From Nostoc sp. S4 (GTDB taxonomy: Bacteria > Cyanobacteriota > Cyanobacteriia > Cyanobacteriales > Nostocaceae), in NCBI GenBank assembly GCA_029379225.1, contig JAQYWR010000018.1:3495-67494 (forward strand): a stretch of 64,000 bases of DNA, given 5' to 3'. Below are positions 35,874 through 45,245 of the stretch, in pieces. How positions within the stretch are numbered: the stretch's first letter is position 1; every line of letters starts with the position of its first letter. The notes below the pieces were generated by a model that was not told the origin of the DNA, searched no databases, and was given only the letters and a program-made list of their open reading frames with translations. Made by a program: the position numbers and the translations under genes.

Positions 35874-36755
35874 ATGAACATAACGCCAGAGAGTAAAGTC
35901 TTAATTCAAGGCTTTTGTGAATTTATATCAGGCACTCATGTTACTCAAATGAAAGCTTACGGCACGAATTTAGTGGCTGGTGTCAATCCTGGATGCGGCG
36001 GACAGGAAATGCACGAACTGCCAGTATTTGATTTAGTAGAGGAAGTAGTACAAGAATTTGGCACAATTGACACGACAATTATCTGTGTAAATCCATACGA
36101 TGTTTTGGATGCGGCATTGGAAGCGATCGCATCTCAGATCCGCCAAATTATTATTATCACCGCTGGCGTGCCACCTTTGGATATGGTGCAATTACTCCGC
36201 AAAGCCGAGGCCTGTGAAACTTTGGTAGTTGGGCCAAATAGTCCAGGGATTATTGTACCGGGAAAAATTCTTTTGGGAACTCAACCTAGCGAGTTTTATA
36301 CACCAGGGCCAGTGGGGATCGTTAGTCGTAGCAGTACCCTTACCTACGAAGTCGCCTACGAATTAACAAAAGCTGGTTTGGGGCAGTCGATTAGTGTCAG
36401 TATTGGTAGTGATGTCATCGTTGGTTCCTCGTTTTTGCAATGGCTGCAAATTCTCGATGAAGATGAAACTACACAAGCGATCGTTTTAGTGGGTCAACCT
36501 GGTGGCGGTAGTGAAGAAGCAGCGGCGCGGTACATTGCTGAGGCCATTGATAAACCAGTAATTGGCTACATTGCAGGCAGACAAGCACCACCAGGAAAAA
36601 GTTGGCGTCAAACTGGGACTTTAGCAACATTTATCGGACGCGATCCTAATTTTGGTACAGCCCAAAGTAAATTAGCTGCTTTGAAAGAAGTACAAGTTCC
36701 TGTAGCTGAACGCCCTTCTCAAATTCCAGAATTGGTAAGAAAAAGGATTAATTAA
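35874..36755 (+). CDS. succinyl-CoA synthetase alpha-like CoA-binding protein
   Basis: 293 residues. SucD-like order: MNITPESKVLIQGFCEFISG, a CoA-binding Rossmann domain with GTNLVAGVNPGCGGQ, TTIICVNPYDVLDAALEA, and VGPNSPGIIVPGKILLG. It continues with GPVGIVSRSSTLTYEVAYEL and PVIGYIAGRQAPPGKSWRQ. In active SucD proteins the phosphorylated His lies in GKRMGHAGAI; here the site reads GKSWRQTGTL, so the His is replaced by Gln246. This strongly suggests it does not act as a classic phospho-histidine succinyl-CoA synthetase. Paired with the modified beta-like gene upstream. Confidence 0.82.
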   Translation: MNITPESKVLIQGFCEFISGTHVTQMKAYGTNLVAGVNPGCGGQEMHELPVFDLVEEVVQEFGTIDTTIICVNPYDVLDAALEAIASQIRQIIIITAGVPPLDMVQLLRKAEACETLVVGPNSPGIIVPGKILLGTQPSEFYTPGPVGIVSRSSTLTYEVAYELTKAGLGQSISVSIGSDVIVGSSFLQWLQILDEDETTQAIVLVGQPGGGSEEAAARYIAEAIDKPVIGYIAGRQAPPGKSWRQTGTLATFIGRDPNFGTAQSKLAALKEVQVPVAERPSQIPELVRKRIN

Positions 36756-36877
36756 ACTTAGGGATGGTATTAGGCGTTACAAGAAAAGTTATTATATCTA
36801 ACTTGGAATATATATAACCGTAGTCACACCTTTAGGACATAATGACAAGCGTGAAAGCTAGGAATAGTAATAGTTTT

Positions 36878-36908
36878 ACCTCCTGCCTCCTACCTCCTGC
36901 CTCCTGCC
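36878..36908. repeat. CCTCCTG heptamer tandem repeat
   Basis: About five units of CTCCTGC/CTCCTAC in the spacer between the SucD-like gene and the TPR gene, close to the latter's 3' end. Confidence 0.7.
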
Positions 36909-36921
36909 ATAGTTGACCAAA

Positions 36922-39132
36922 CTATAACTTTGACAAAATTTCTGGCAACAACTGACCCGGAACTTTTGATAAAGCAAGATTTTGCCCTTGTATTCCTAAT
37001 TCATTATGAAAAGCACGGATAGTTTTCACCAGATAGCCGAAGGTTGTTTGATAAACTTCTGGTTGTTTACTGAATCCATTTAGAGCTTGTAAATGATGTT
37101 CTAATGCTACTTCTAGATGTTGAGAACGTGTTGCTTTATCGACATTAAAAGATTTATCTATTACTAGCTGATAGTGTGCCAATCCCAAGTTATTATGAGA
37201 AGCAAACAAGTCAAAACTTAAAGAATTACCGCTCAATGAATGAGCCAACGCTATAGCTTCTTCGTAAGCACTGATGCATAGTTGCAGATATTTTTGCCGT
37301 GCTTCTTTAGAGGTTTGAGATAGATTTGCCAAATGCCAATAGGCAGTACCTAAATTATTTTGTGTGGCAGCACAAGCACTAGGAACGTTAACTGGAGTAC
37401 GATATTTCAGAGCTTCATTATAAACATCAATAGCTAGTTGTAAATTTTCAGCAGGTTGTTCGTATTGTGCTAAATTCCAATAGGCAGTACCGATGTTGTT
37501 TTCAATCATGCCATACTTAAGCGGTTCCTCTTGGGGCTTATAGTGTACCAGTGCTTGGTTGTAAGCTGCGATCGCTTTCTTTAAATGCACAATCGGTTGA
37601 TTATATTGTCCCAAATGCCAGTAAGCAGTACCCAAATTATTTTGGCAAGCAGCATACTTTAATGAATCCATATCTGGTGTACGGTAATTGAGTGCTTCGC
37701 TATAAGCTAAAACTGCTTGTTGCCAACTCTCAGATGGCTGAGAAAAACGAGCTAAATCACCATAAGCTGTCCCTAAATTGTTTTGCACGCGGGCGTAAGT
37801 TTCTGGATGTGTCTGGGGTGAGATTGTATTTAACGCCAACTGATAAAATTCTATTGCTTGTTCTATATAAGTTTGTCCTTCTTCAGAATTAGGTGGTGTG
37901 CGGTATAACATCCAATAAAGTGTACCCAAGTCATTCAAAATATCTGGGAGTTGCGGTGAAGTTTCGTTATAGCTAATTGCCTCTTGATAGGCAATAATTG
38001 CTACCATCAAATTTTCTAAGGTTGATTCTCCTTGCTCAATCCGAAGACGGTATAAGTTACCCAAGCGATGATAAGCTTCTGCCAGTATTTCCCCAGGAAG
38101 TTGTTGTAAATGCAATTCTTCAATTTCTAACAAAATCTGCTGCGGTTGCCAGTTATCCTCTATATCTTGAGTAATCTTTGTGTTGATTGTTGCTAACACT
38201 AACTCCGTTAACTCGCTGCTAATATGAGATAAAGAAGATAGTAATTGCTGCTCGTTTCCACTACCAGATCTAATAGTAGATTCCTGTTGTGGCATAGTCT
38301 TCGATAAATCGATGATTGATGCGGTATCTGACTGGATTTTGCTTACATTATTTTCTAGTGTCTGTGCTAAAAAATTGGAATTATTCTCAAACTTTAATTC
38401 ACTAGCTGTTGTTTTGAATTCTGCTTGGTTAACAGATTCATCTGAAATCGACTGCTCAAAATTTTCTACATCCAAACTTCTAGAATTAGAAAAACGTTCT
38501 GGATATCTTGAATTGTGAGTTGCTGGTGTAGGTTCTCCAGCAAACACAAATACCCCAGTACGGTAACGCCAAAACTGTGGTGCTGATTGTTGAATAGCAG
38601 ACAACCAAGGACGCGGTATCCACAACAGCAAGTTAGATTCTAGAAATCGACTGGATTCTTGTGTGGAGAAATATTGCTCGCTTAAACGGAGATAATGCAA
38701 GAATAAACGCTGTGTTGCTACTGGTTGCTTGGTTAGCTGCTCCACGCCTACAATCTGAAATGCTGGTGTTGGAGAAACTCTTCCTGGAGTATCTTTTGAT
38801 GCCCCAACAATTGGCGGTGGATAATTGGCCACCCATTGATTGATTTGAACTATAGGATTGGGATCGTTTAAATTTAAACGCAACGTCACTAATCGTGGAT
38901 AAGCTGGAGTGCTATTTTCTTGAGTATTTGATGCTTGATATAGCACTTGTCCCACAGGATAAGCCAATGTAGAATGCAAACGGGCTGCTACTTGATTTCT
39001 TAAATGTAAATCATCGCAGATCGCAAAAAAAAGTTGTCGCCGCAAACCAAGACTTAAGGCAAGTTTTAAGCGTTGGTATACTTGCCGATTCCAAGTAAAA
39101 TTATCGTTGTGTACAGTATCATTCACACTCAT
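36922..39132 (-). CDS. tetratricopeptide repeat protein
   Basis: 736 residues with an ATG at 39132. The N-terminal domain (about 1-210) is specific: WNRQVYQRLKLALSLGLRRQ, LFFAICDDLHLRNQVAARLH, FQIVGVEQLTKQPVATQRLF, LLLWIPRPWLSAIQQSAPQF. After a linker with poor conservation, TPR units of the kind AYQEAISYNETSPQLPDILN, LGTAYWHLGQYNQPIVHLKK and NNLGTAYWNLAQYEQPAENL run from about 330 to 700. The first domain resembles those seen in other cyanobacterial TPR proteins but has no named function. Probably a scaffold. Confidence 0.85.
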   Translation of the reverse strand: MSVNDTVHNDNFTWNRQVYQRLKLALSLGLRRQLFFAICDDLHLRNQVAARLHSTLAYPVGQVLYQASNTQENSTPAYPRLVTLRLNLNDPNPIVQINQWVANYPPPIVGASKDTPGRVSPTPAFQIVGVEQLTKQPVATQRLFLHYLRLSEQYFSTQESSRFLESNLLLWIPRPWLSAIQQSAPQFWRYRTGVFVFAGEPTPATHNSRYPERFSNSRSLDVENFEQSISDESVNQAEFKTTASELKFENNSNFLAQTLENNVSKIQSDTASIIDLSKTMPQQESTIRSGSGNEQQLLSSLSHISSELTELVLATINTKITQDIEDNWQPQQILLEIEELHLQQLPGEILAEAYHRLGNLYRLRIEQGESTLENLMVAIIAYQEAISYNETSPQLPDILNDLGTLYWMLYRTPPNSEEGQTYIEQAIEFYQLALNTISPQTHPETYARVQNNLGTAYGDLARFSQPSESWQQAVLAYSEALNYRTPDMDSLKYAACQNNLGTAYWHLGQYNQPIVHLKKAIAAYNQALVHYKPQEEPLKYGMIENNIGTAYWNLAQYEQPAENLQLAIDVYNEALKYRTPVNVPSACAATQNNLGTAYWHLANLSQTSKEARQKYLQLCISAYEEAIALAHSLSGNSLSFDLFASHNNLGLAHYQLVIDKSFNVDKATRSQHLEVALEHHLQALNGFSKQPEVYQTTFGYLVKTIRAFHNELGIQGQNLALSKVPGQLLPEILSKL

Positions 39133-39493
39133 GGCGGCTAAAGAGCCAAAAGACAGTATATATCACCTTTGTAGGTTCATCGAAGTTAGCTAAAAATTTC
39201 ATTATGAGCAATGATTTGGAGTGAATGTTGTGCTGCTAAGGATAATAATAATTTTGCATTTTACGAAAAGTTGAGCCAATGCTACCTTAGCGCCTTCCGA
39301 TGCAATAAGATTCCGACGGAAGGCGCTAAGGTTTGGACAATCTATTAGCGCAGTTCTTTCCAATGTATCTAAAAGTCACGACTCAGCAGTTCCAGCTGAT
39401 GTGTTAGCACAGCTCTGTTTGACGCAGCGAAAAGTCGGAGCGGCGGCTTTTTAATAAGGAATGTAATTATACTTGATAATTAAATTAATTTTA
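39133..39493. other. spacer with hairpin repeat
   Basis: Holds the hairpin 39285-39331 and a repeat-like GCTCTGTTTGACGCAGCGAA segment at 39410-39429; no gene. Confidence 0.5.
39285..39331. repeat. 15-bp-stem hairpin repeat
   Basis: Perfect stem: CCTTAGCGCCTTCCG (39285-39299) with CGGAAGGCGCTAAGG (39317-39331), loop ATGCAATAAGATTCCGA. The surrounding GAGCCAATGCTACC resembles the CTGCTACCTCAGCGCC core of the composite repeats at 50.7 and 61.4 kb, so it is probably a related element. Confidence 0.75.
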
Positions 39494-39536
39494 ACAAAAA
39501 ATAAAAAAGCAGGCTCCTCCTGAAATCGGAACCTGA
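39494..39536 (-). terminator. rho-independent terminator of psb34
   Basis: On the minus strand: CAGGTTCC, loop GATTTCAGGA, GGAGCCTG (one G-U pair), then CTTTTTTATTTTTT. It ends about 50 bases after the psb34 stop. Strong stem and U-rich tail make this a good intrinsic terminator. Confidence 0.8.
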
Positions 39537-39584
39537 AAAACTACAAAAATTAAATTTTATTAAAATTTTTTACGCTCAACAGTT

Positions 39585-39755
39585 TTAGGAAACCAAGAAA
39601 GCGACTGAAATCAAGCCACCAACCAAAGCAGCAGCTGCGATTCCTACAAAAATATAGGTTCGCTTTTGGCCTTCCGTAGCGGGTTCTGCTTGATAAATCT
39701 TCGGTTCCTTGGCAAAATTATTCAGGCGGCCGCCTTCTTCGGTTGTATAGGGCAT
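39585..39755 (-). CDS. psb34: Psb34 (Ssl1498-type) photosystem II assembly protein
   Basis: 56 residues: MPYTTEEGGRLNNFAKEPKI, YQAEPATEGQKRTYIFVGIA, AAALVGGLISVAFLVS. The start ATG at 39755 is eight bases after AAAGGA. The N-terminal TTEEGGRLNNFA and the single C-terminal helix match the Ssl1498/Psb34 family of light-harvesting-like proteins, which associates with photosystem II assembly intermediates via a CP47-side site. It is followed by a strong terminator. Gene is isolated from other photosynthesis genes here. Confidence 0.88.
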   Translation of the reverse strand: MPYTTEEGGRLNNFAKEPKIYQAEPATEGQKRTYIFVGIAAAALVGGLISVAFLVS

Positions 39756-39910
39756 GAATCAATTCCTTTATCTTTATTCTTCATTTAATGTTACATAAAT
39801 ACGACTTTTGCTCAAAAAATGCTAGACAAATCGTTACATTGGGGATTGGGTATTAGGGATTGCCCACTGGATATTAAGAGTTAAAAGAATTATTTCCCAG
39901 TCCCCATTCC

Positions 39911-41941
39911 CTAATTAGTAATCGTCCCAGTCAGAGGCGAACTAGCACTGGCGTAATCTTTAATGGGCATTCTGCCAGCAAGGTATGCTAAACGACCGGC
40001 AACTGTTGCTAAATTCATGGCACGAGCCATTGCTGCGGGGTTTTGAGCTAGAGCGATCGCACTATTAATCAACAAAGCGTCTGCTCCCAATTCCATTGCC
40101 TGAGCGGCTTGGGAGGGTGAACCAATCCCAGCATCTACCACCACAGGTATACTTGCATTTTCAATAATGATTTGGATATTGGCAGTTGTTTTTAGCCCTT
40201 GTCCAGAACCAATGGGCGACGCTAAAGGCATCACCGTAGCACAGCCTACATCTTCCAAGCGTCTGGCTAACATGGGGTCAGCGTTGATATAGGGCAATAC
40301 TGCAAAACCTTCTTTAACTAATTGTTCTGCTGCTTCTAGTGTGCCAATCGGGTCTGGGAGTAAATATTTAGAATCGGGTATTACTTCTAACTTAACGAAG
40401 TTATTATTTTCTTGTCCCAATAATTTCGCCATTTCTCGCCCCAAACGCGCCACCCGAATCGCCTCATCGGCAGTTTGACAACCTGCGGTGTTGGGTAACA
40501 TCCAGATTTTTGTCCAATCTAAAGCTTCTGCTAAACCTTCGTGTCCAGGGGCTTTGGTTTGTACTCGTCGGACTGCTACAGTAACAATTTCGCAATCACT
40601 GGCAGCGATGCTTTGCTGCATTTGTTCAATGCTGCGATACTTACCAGTTCCCGTCATCAAGCGCGATTGGAAGGTTTTGCCTGCGATAATTAGTGGTGAG
40701 TCGGTAGAGACGCGATTAATTGCATCTGTAGCGATTGGGGAGGTACGGTGTCCGTTGGAGAAATTGGCAGAGTGAGTGAGCATGGGGGTGCGGGTAGATG
40801 GCTGAGACTGGAAGCGCGAATAATGGAAATCAGCAAGTAGGGCGTCAGATTTTTGTTGTAAGATGAAATCGGCAATCAATGCTGCTGTTATCGGTGCAAG
40901 TAGAATCCCGTTGCGGTAATGACCAGTGGCAAAGGTTAAATTTTCACAATGGCTAGTGCCGAGAATGGGTAATTCGTCAGCAGTGGCTGGGCGAAATCCC
41001 CACCAGAATTGGAGTATAGGATAGTGTTTTAATTGCGGATACAGCCTGATGGCAGCTTGTAGTAATGTTTGAATGCCCTCTGGGGTGTTATGGGGTGTAA
41101 AACCAACATCTTCGCTTGTTGCCCCAATAATCAGCGAGCGATCGCGTCTCGGTACAATGTAAATATCTTCCCCAAACAAAATCCGCTGCAAGGGCAGTTC
41201 TGGTACAAATTCCGGTATTTTTATACTCAATATTTGTCCTTTTCGAGGACGCACGGGTAATGGTAACAACTCATTCGCCCAAGCACCTGAAGCTAAAACA
41301 TAATGGGCGGCGCGAATTACCCCAGTATTCGTTTGGATGCCAACAACTTGTCCTTGTTGCTGTAAAAATGCTTCTACTGTAACGCCGTCTTTAAGTTCGA
41401 CACCAATAGATTCGGCTGCTGTCCGCAATACTTGAGCCAGAGCCTTATTATCGACTTGGGCATCTTCAGGATACCACCAGCCACCAACTACTTCGGCTCC
41501 CAATCCTGGCTGATATTGATGAATTGCTTCTTTGTCTAACCAGTATGAGGGGGAAGAAGAGGCAGGGAGGCGGGGAGCAGAGAGCAGAGGAAAAAGAGGT
41601 AATTTTTCATTTTCCCCCTTGCCACCTACCCCCTGCCCCTGTGCCTCTTGAAAAACGGGTGTGAGGATACCGCAAGGCCAATAGTTGGTATTTAAGCCGG
41701 TCAATTCTTCCAGTTTACGCGTCCAGTCGGCATATAAAGCACGCGATCGCCAACACAAAGAACGCATTGCCTCGTTCGGGATTTTTTCGGCATCTGGTGC
41801 CAACATCCCAGCGGCGGCGTGGGTAGCAGCAGCCTGAAAATCACGACAAACCACGGTGACATTTGTCTGGCGCAGTTTGAGTTCAATGGCGATCGCTAAA
41901 CCAATAACGCCGCCACCAATAATTACAATTTCACTAGTCAT
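39911..41941 (-). CDS. thiO/thiG: ThiO-ThiG fusion: glycine oxidase plus thiazole synthase
   Basis: 676 residues. Residues about 1-370 are the FAD-dependent glycine oxidase ThiO ([20 protein letters not shown] at the start; [14 protein letters not shown] at its end), which yields dehydroglycine. From about 415 on is ThiG ([44 protein letters not shown] with the Schiff-base Lys, [20 protein letters not shown]), which forms the thiazole phosphate of thiamin. Fusion of the two is usual in cyanobacteria. Residues about 98-132 are a low-complexity insert ([19 protein letters not shown]) derived from spacer-type repeat DNA. The start [11 protein letters not shown] lies in heptamer repeats. Confidence 0.95.
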   Translation of the reverse strand: MTSEIVIIGGGVIGLAIAIELKLRQTNVTVVCRDFQAAATHAAAGMLAPDAEKIPNEAMRSLCWRSRALYADWTRKLEELTGLNTNYWPCGILTPVFQEAQGQGVGGKGENEKLPLFPLLSAPRLPASSSPSYWLDKEAIHQYQPGLGAEVVGGWWYPEDAQVDNKALAQVLRTAAESIGVELKDGVTVEAFLQQQGQVVGIQTNTGVIRAAHYVLASGAWANELLPLPVRPRKGQILSIKIPEFVPELPLQRILFGEDIYIVPRRDRSLIIGATSEDVGFTPHNTPEGIQTLLQAAIRLYPQLKHYPILQFWWGFRPATADELPILGTSHCENLTFATGHYRNGILLAPITAALIADFILQQKSDALLADFHYSRFQSQPSTRTPMLTHSANFSNGHRTSPIATDAINRVSTDSPLIIAGKTFQSRLMTGTGKYRSIEQMQQSIAASDCEIVTVAVRRVQTKAPGHEGLAEALDWTKIWMLPNTAGCQTADEAIRVARLGREMAKLLGQENNNFVKLEVIPDSKYLLPDPIGTLEAAEQLVKEGFAVLPYINADPMLARRLEDVGCATVMPLASPIGSGQGLKTTANIQIIIENASIPVVVDAGIGSPSQAAQAMELGADALLINSAIALAQNPAAMARAMNLATVAGRLAYLAGRMPIKDYASASSPLTGTITN
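41546..41650. repeat. repeat-like in-frame insert in thiOG
   Basis: Purine-rich then pyrimidine-rich tract (GGGGAAGAAGAGGCAGGGAG to CCCCCTTGCCACCTACCCCC) with AAGAGGCA / TGCCTCTT at its edges. It adds about 35 residues between conserved ThiO blocks CGILTPVF and YWLDKEAI. Confidence 0.6.
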
Positions 41942-41975
41942 TAGTCATTTAGTCATTGCTCATTAGCCATCGAGC
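41938..41975. repeat. TTAGTCAT heptamer tract overlapping the thiOG start
   Basis: TCATTAGTCATTTAGTCATT-type repeats; the ThiO start codon is the first ATGACTA unit. Confidence 0.65.
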
Positions 41976-42187
41976 ATTAGTGCATGACTAATAAATCATA
42001 ACTAATAAAGGAATAACTAAAGACTAGTACAGCGGGCGCGTAAATAAACCAACCATCTAAAATGTCTAAAACGCTTAGGCAACAGTAATTACAAATTACG
42101 AACTTGTACTGAGCAAACGCGAGTGCGTCTGGTAGAGAAGCCGGAGTATTACTAATTACTAATTCTGCCAAGCACTGCTAGCAACCT

Positions 42188-42583
42188 TTACCACAAGGCT
42201 CGAATTGGTTCGCTGGGATTTGAATCACTTGATGAGCTATCGCTTGTGGAAGAGTCTGTATTAGAGTCTGTTGTATTGTCAGGAGATGAGGTTGAGTCGT
42301 TGGTAGGATTCTGGGCAACGTTGCTCCTGTTATCAGGCCTTGGGGCTACAATGGAGCGTTTATTTTGATTTGTTTGAGATGTGGGAGTTTCCTCAGTTGC
42401 AGTTTCATCGTTCTGGCTGCCAGCACTGCTATTAACATTAATATTAGCTGGTAGAACTTCTGATTTTTTGCCGGTGGGATTATTGGCGGTTTGTACGCCC
42501 ATCGGAAAGTTAATGCCTAGTAATGTACCAAGCAAAATGGCTAGACCTCCAGCCATTAATATTAGGGGTGTCCATCTACCCAT
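42188..42583 (-). CDS. hypothetical protein with single membrane anchor and Ser-rich tail
   Basis: 131 residues with an ATG at 42583 and AAAAGGAGT upstream. Residues about 6-24 (PLILMAGGLAILLGTLLGIN) are one hydrophobic helix; the rest is low-complexity, Asn/Ser/Thr/Asp-rich, ending TSDSSSSDSNPSEPIRALW. Probably membrane-anchored with an extracytoplasmic, disordered tail. No recognised domain. Good ribosome binding site supports it as real. Confidence 0.65.
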   Translation of the reverse strand: MGRWTPLILMAGGLAILLGTLLGINFPMGVQTANNPTGKKSEVLPANINVNSSAGSQNDETATEETPTSQTNQNKRSIVAPRPDNRSNVAQNPTNDSTSSPDNTTDSNTDSSTSDSSSSDSNPSEPIRALW

Positions 42584-42753
42584 CTTGTTTTACTCCTTTT
42601 TAACCTTTTGGTGTCCACACTTTTTAAGAACCTTGTCCCCAAAATTCATCAAACTTTTGTCACATTTACGTCGTCTCAAACCTGCGTTTTACGGTTTCTT
42701 ACGTAGGTCTGTTGTTGAAAAATGGGGAGGAAGCTAACGACATGTTGCTTGCG

Positions 42754-42939
42754 TCAATTCGCTGCTGAGACTTCGCCCTCTACTTTAACCGTGCAGTTAT
42801 TGTAACTGACAATAACTCGACAGTTTATTACCTTAGCACCGTCATTGTAGAGGTCAATACTATTTTGGTGCAAAATTTTGCGGAGATTGCTTGCTTGCTT
42901 GAATTTAATTGTTTTACCTTGAGCTAATACCTTAGGCAT
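42754..42939 (-). pseudogene. decayed 2Fe-2S ferredoxin-like gene
   Basis: 61 residues: MPKVLAQGKTIKFKQASNLR, KILHQNSIDLYNDGAKVINC, then RVIVSYNNCTVKVEGEVSAA N. Intact cyanobacterial ferredoxins of this type begin the same way and continue CMGIGSCGTCAVQVEGEVSA followed by NWRDK. Here the CX5CX2C cluster motif has become CRVIVSYNNC, losing the central Cys. The codon after Asn, normally Trp, is TGA. The bases after the stop still read RKQHVVSFLP in frame, a faint trace of the rest. Hence an inactivated paralogue. Confidence 0.6.
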
Positions 42940-43015
42940 TTTTTAAATTGCCAAACTGGCTTTTTGTTGTATATTGACATATTGCCTCGAAAGTTGTCTC
43001 GTCGGCCCGAGTTTT

Positions 43016-44746
43016 ATGACTACAATTTCCTCACCTCAACTTTGGCTCTATGACACTACATTACGGGATGGCACTCAGCGCGAGGGGCTATCTGTATCGA
43101 TAGAAGATAAGTTACGCATTGCCAAAAGACTCGATCAACTGGGAATTCCCTTTATTGAAGGCGGTTGGCCTGGTGCCAATCCGAAGGATGTACAATTTTT
43201 CTGGCAACTGAGAGAAGATCCGCTCAAACATGCAGAAGTTGTTGCTTTTTGCTCGACTCGACGCCCTAACACTTGTGCAGCAGAAGAACCGATGCTACAA
43301 GCGATTCTGGCTGCGGGAACTCGCTGGGTAACAATTTTTGGCAAGTCTTGGGATTTACATGTCACAGCCGGACTCAAGACGACCTTAGAAGAAAATTTAG
43401 CCATGATTCGTGACACAATTGAGTACCTCCGTTCTCAAGGGCGTCGCGCGATTTACGATGCCGAACATTGGTTTGATGGCTATAAGCACAATCCAGGTTA
43501 TGCTTTACAGACATTAGAGGCTGCGATCGCATCTGGTGCCGAATGGCTAGTCCTGTGTGATACCAATGGCGGCACTTTACCTCACGAAGTTAGCCAAATT
43601 GTCCAAGATGTCAATAATCATTTGTCATTAGTGAGCCAGTGCGTTGCGGAGGTTCCCTCTGTTGTTCGCGCAGCGTCTCCGTCAGGAGAAGCAACTGGCG
43701 TCTTTAGTCAAGAAAAAATGACTAATGAGAAAAGAGAAAGGACAATACCCCAAATCGGAATTCACACTCATAACGATTCAGAAATGGCGGTTGCTAATGC
43801 CCTAGCAGCTGTGATGGCAGGGGCAAAGATGGTACAAGGTACAATTAACGGTTACGGCGAACGTTGCGGTAATGCTAACCTCTGTTCGTTAATTCCTAAT
43901 TTACAACTGAAACTGGGTTACAGTTGTATCACAGAAGACCAGCTAACACAACTTACAGAAGCGAGTCGTTTTGTGAGTGAGGTGGTTAATCTTGCTCCTG
44001 ATGAACATGCCCCCTTTGTAGGACGTTCGGCTTTTGCACACAAAGGTGGTATTCATGTATCTGCTGTGGAACGTAATCCCATAACTTACGAACACATGCA
44101 ACCGGAACAAGTAGGGAATCGTCGCCGCATTGTGATTTCGGAACAGTCAGGACTGAGCAATGTTTTAGCCAAAGCCCGCAGTTTTGGCATTGAATTAGAT
44201 CAATTAAAGGCAGAGGCTAAGCAAATTCTTCAGCGTCTCAAAGATTTGGAGAGTGAAGGATTTCAATTTGAAGCAGCAGAGGCTAGTTTTGCACTATTGA
44301 TGCATGAAGCTTTGGGAGGACGCCAAAAGTTTTTTGAAGTCAAAGGTTTTCAAGTTCACTGTGATTTGATTGAGGGCAAAGAAACTACTAACGCCCTAGC
44401 CACCATCAAAATCGCTGTTGACGGTAAGAATATTCTGGAGGCGGCGGAAGGTAACGGCCCGGTTGCGGCGTTGGATGCCGCTTTACGCAAGGCTTTGGTG
44501 AACTTTTATCCTCAAATTGCAACTTTTGATTTGACAGACTACAAAGTGCGGATTCTCAACGGACATGCAGGTACTGCGGCGAAAACCCGCGTGTTTGTAG
44601 AATCGGGCGATGGTCGTCAACGTTGGACAACTGTAGGAGTTTCCACTAACATTTTGGAAGCTTCCTATCAAGCAGTGGTGGAAGGCTTGGAATATGGTTT
44701 GTTGTTGCACTCCCAAGCCCAAGCAGCGGTCAAAGCTTCTACTTGA
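43016..44746 (+). CDS. cimA: citramalate synthase (CimA family)
   Basis: 576 residues from the ATG at 43016. LeuA-like TIM barrel: LWLYDTTLRDGTQREGLSVS, PFIEGGWPGANPKDVQFFW, VTIFGKSWDLHV, AEHWFDGYKHNPGYAL, IHTHNDSEMAVANALAAV and HKGGIHVSAVERNP; the C-terminal allosteric domain ends with RVRxxx-like LNGHAGTAAKTRVFVESGDG. CimA condenses pyruvate and acetyl-CoA to (R)-citramalate in the threonine-independent isoleucine route. About 25 residues near 205-230 are an insert from dispersed repeat DNA. A hairpin follows the gene. Confidence 0.92.
   Translation: MTTISSPQLWLYDTTLRDGTQREGLSVSIEDKLRIAKRLDQLGIPFIEGGWPGANPKDVQFFWQLREDPLKHAEVVAFCSTRRPNTCAAEEPMLQAILAAGTRWVTIFGKSWDLHVTAGLKTTLEENLAMIRDTIEYLRSQGRRAIYDAEHWFDGYKHNPGYALQTLEAAIASGAEWLVLCDTNGGTLPHEVSQIVQDVNNHLSLVSQCVAEVPSVVRAASPSGEATGVFSQEKMTNEKRERTIPQIGIHTHNDSEMAVANALAAVMAGAKMVQGTINGYGERCGNANLCSLIPNLQLKLGYSCITEDQLTQLTEASRFVSEVVNLAPDEHAPFVGRSAFAHKGGIHVSAVERNPITYEHMQPEQVGNRRRIVISEQSGLSNVLAKARSFGIELDQLKAEAKQILQRLKDLESEGFQFEAAEASFALLMHEALGGRQKFFEVKGFQVHCDLIEGKETTNALATIKIAVDGKNILEAAEGNGPVAALDAALRKALVNFYPQIATFDLTDYKVRILNGHAGTAAKTRVFVESGDGRQRWTTVGVSTNILEASYQAVVEGLEYGLLLHSQAQAAVKAST
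43631..43707. repeat. repeat element inserted in frame into cimA
   Basis: Bounded by GCCAGTGCGTTGC and GCAACTGGC, near-complementary ends, enclosing GGAGGTTCCCTC and GTTCGCGCAGCGTCTCC-type sequence common in Nostoc-like spacers. Encodes SQCVAEVPSVVRAASPSGEA in the reading frame of CimA. Confidence 0.65.
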
Positions 44747-45245
44747 CAAATAACGCTATTTAGTGTGAGGAAAATTTATACTTTCCGATGAGAATGGGAA
44801 GCGATCGCCTCCCATTCTCATGCAACACTTTTAGGCGATCGTAGTTTCGCATATAGGCAGTGTAATAAGTGTTTAAGAATAAGTAATCAGGGGAAGGGGA
44901 ACTAATTGTTTGTTGCTCAAAAGTTTACTTTTATTTTCTGAGTACGGATAGGATTTTCTTCTCCTCCTTTGTGTGAGTTATAATAAGTAAAAATACTTAT
45001 AAATTAATTACAATAAAATCTGGGTTTGTAGGGTTATGGTTGATGATATCCTAATCTCGGTGAATTCAAGCTTGAACTTTTAAGCTCCTGCTTGGTTAAA
45101 ATTTATGCTGCAAAAGACTGTACTTTTTAAGCCAGTACAAGCCAAAATTTTAAAATCAAAATTAGCGCTTAAAACCTATGCAGCACAAATGATATGCCAT
45201 TCTAGGCTTGAGTTAAGTTAATAGGGAAAGGAAGACTGTTCGCAA
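44747..45245. other. spacer between cimA and the KaiC-like gene
   Basis: Includes the HIP1-loop hairpin 44788-44821 and, at 44983-45000, ATAAGTA-AAAA-TACTTAT. No gene. The AAAGGAAG binding site of the next gene is at 45227-45234. Confidence 0.55.
44788..44821. terminator. 12-bp stem hairpin with HIP1 in the loop
   Basis: ATGAGAATGGGA (44788-44799) pairs perfectly with TCCCATTCTCAT (44810-44821); the loop AGCGATCGCC contains the HIP1 octamer. It lies 42 bases after cimA, so it may end that transcript, but the U-run after it is weak. Confidence 0.5.
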
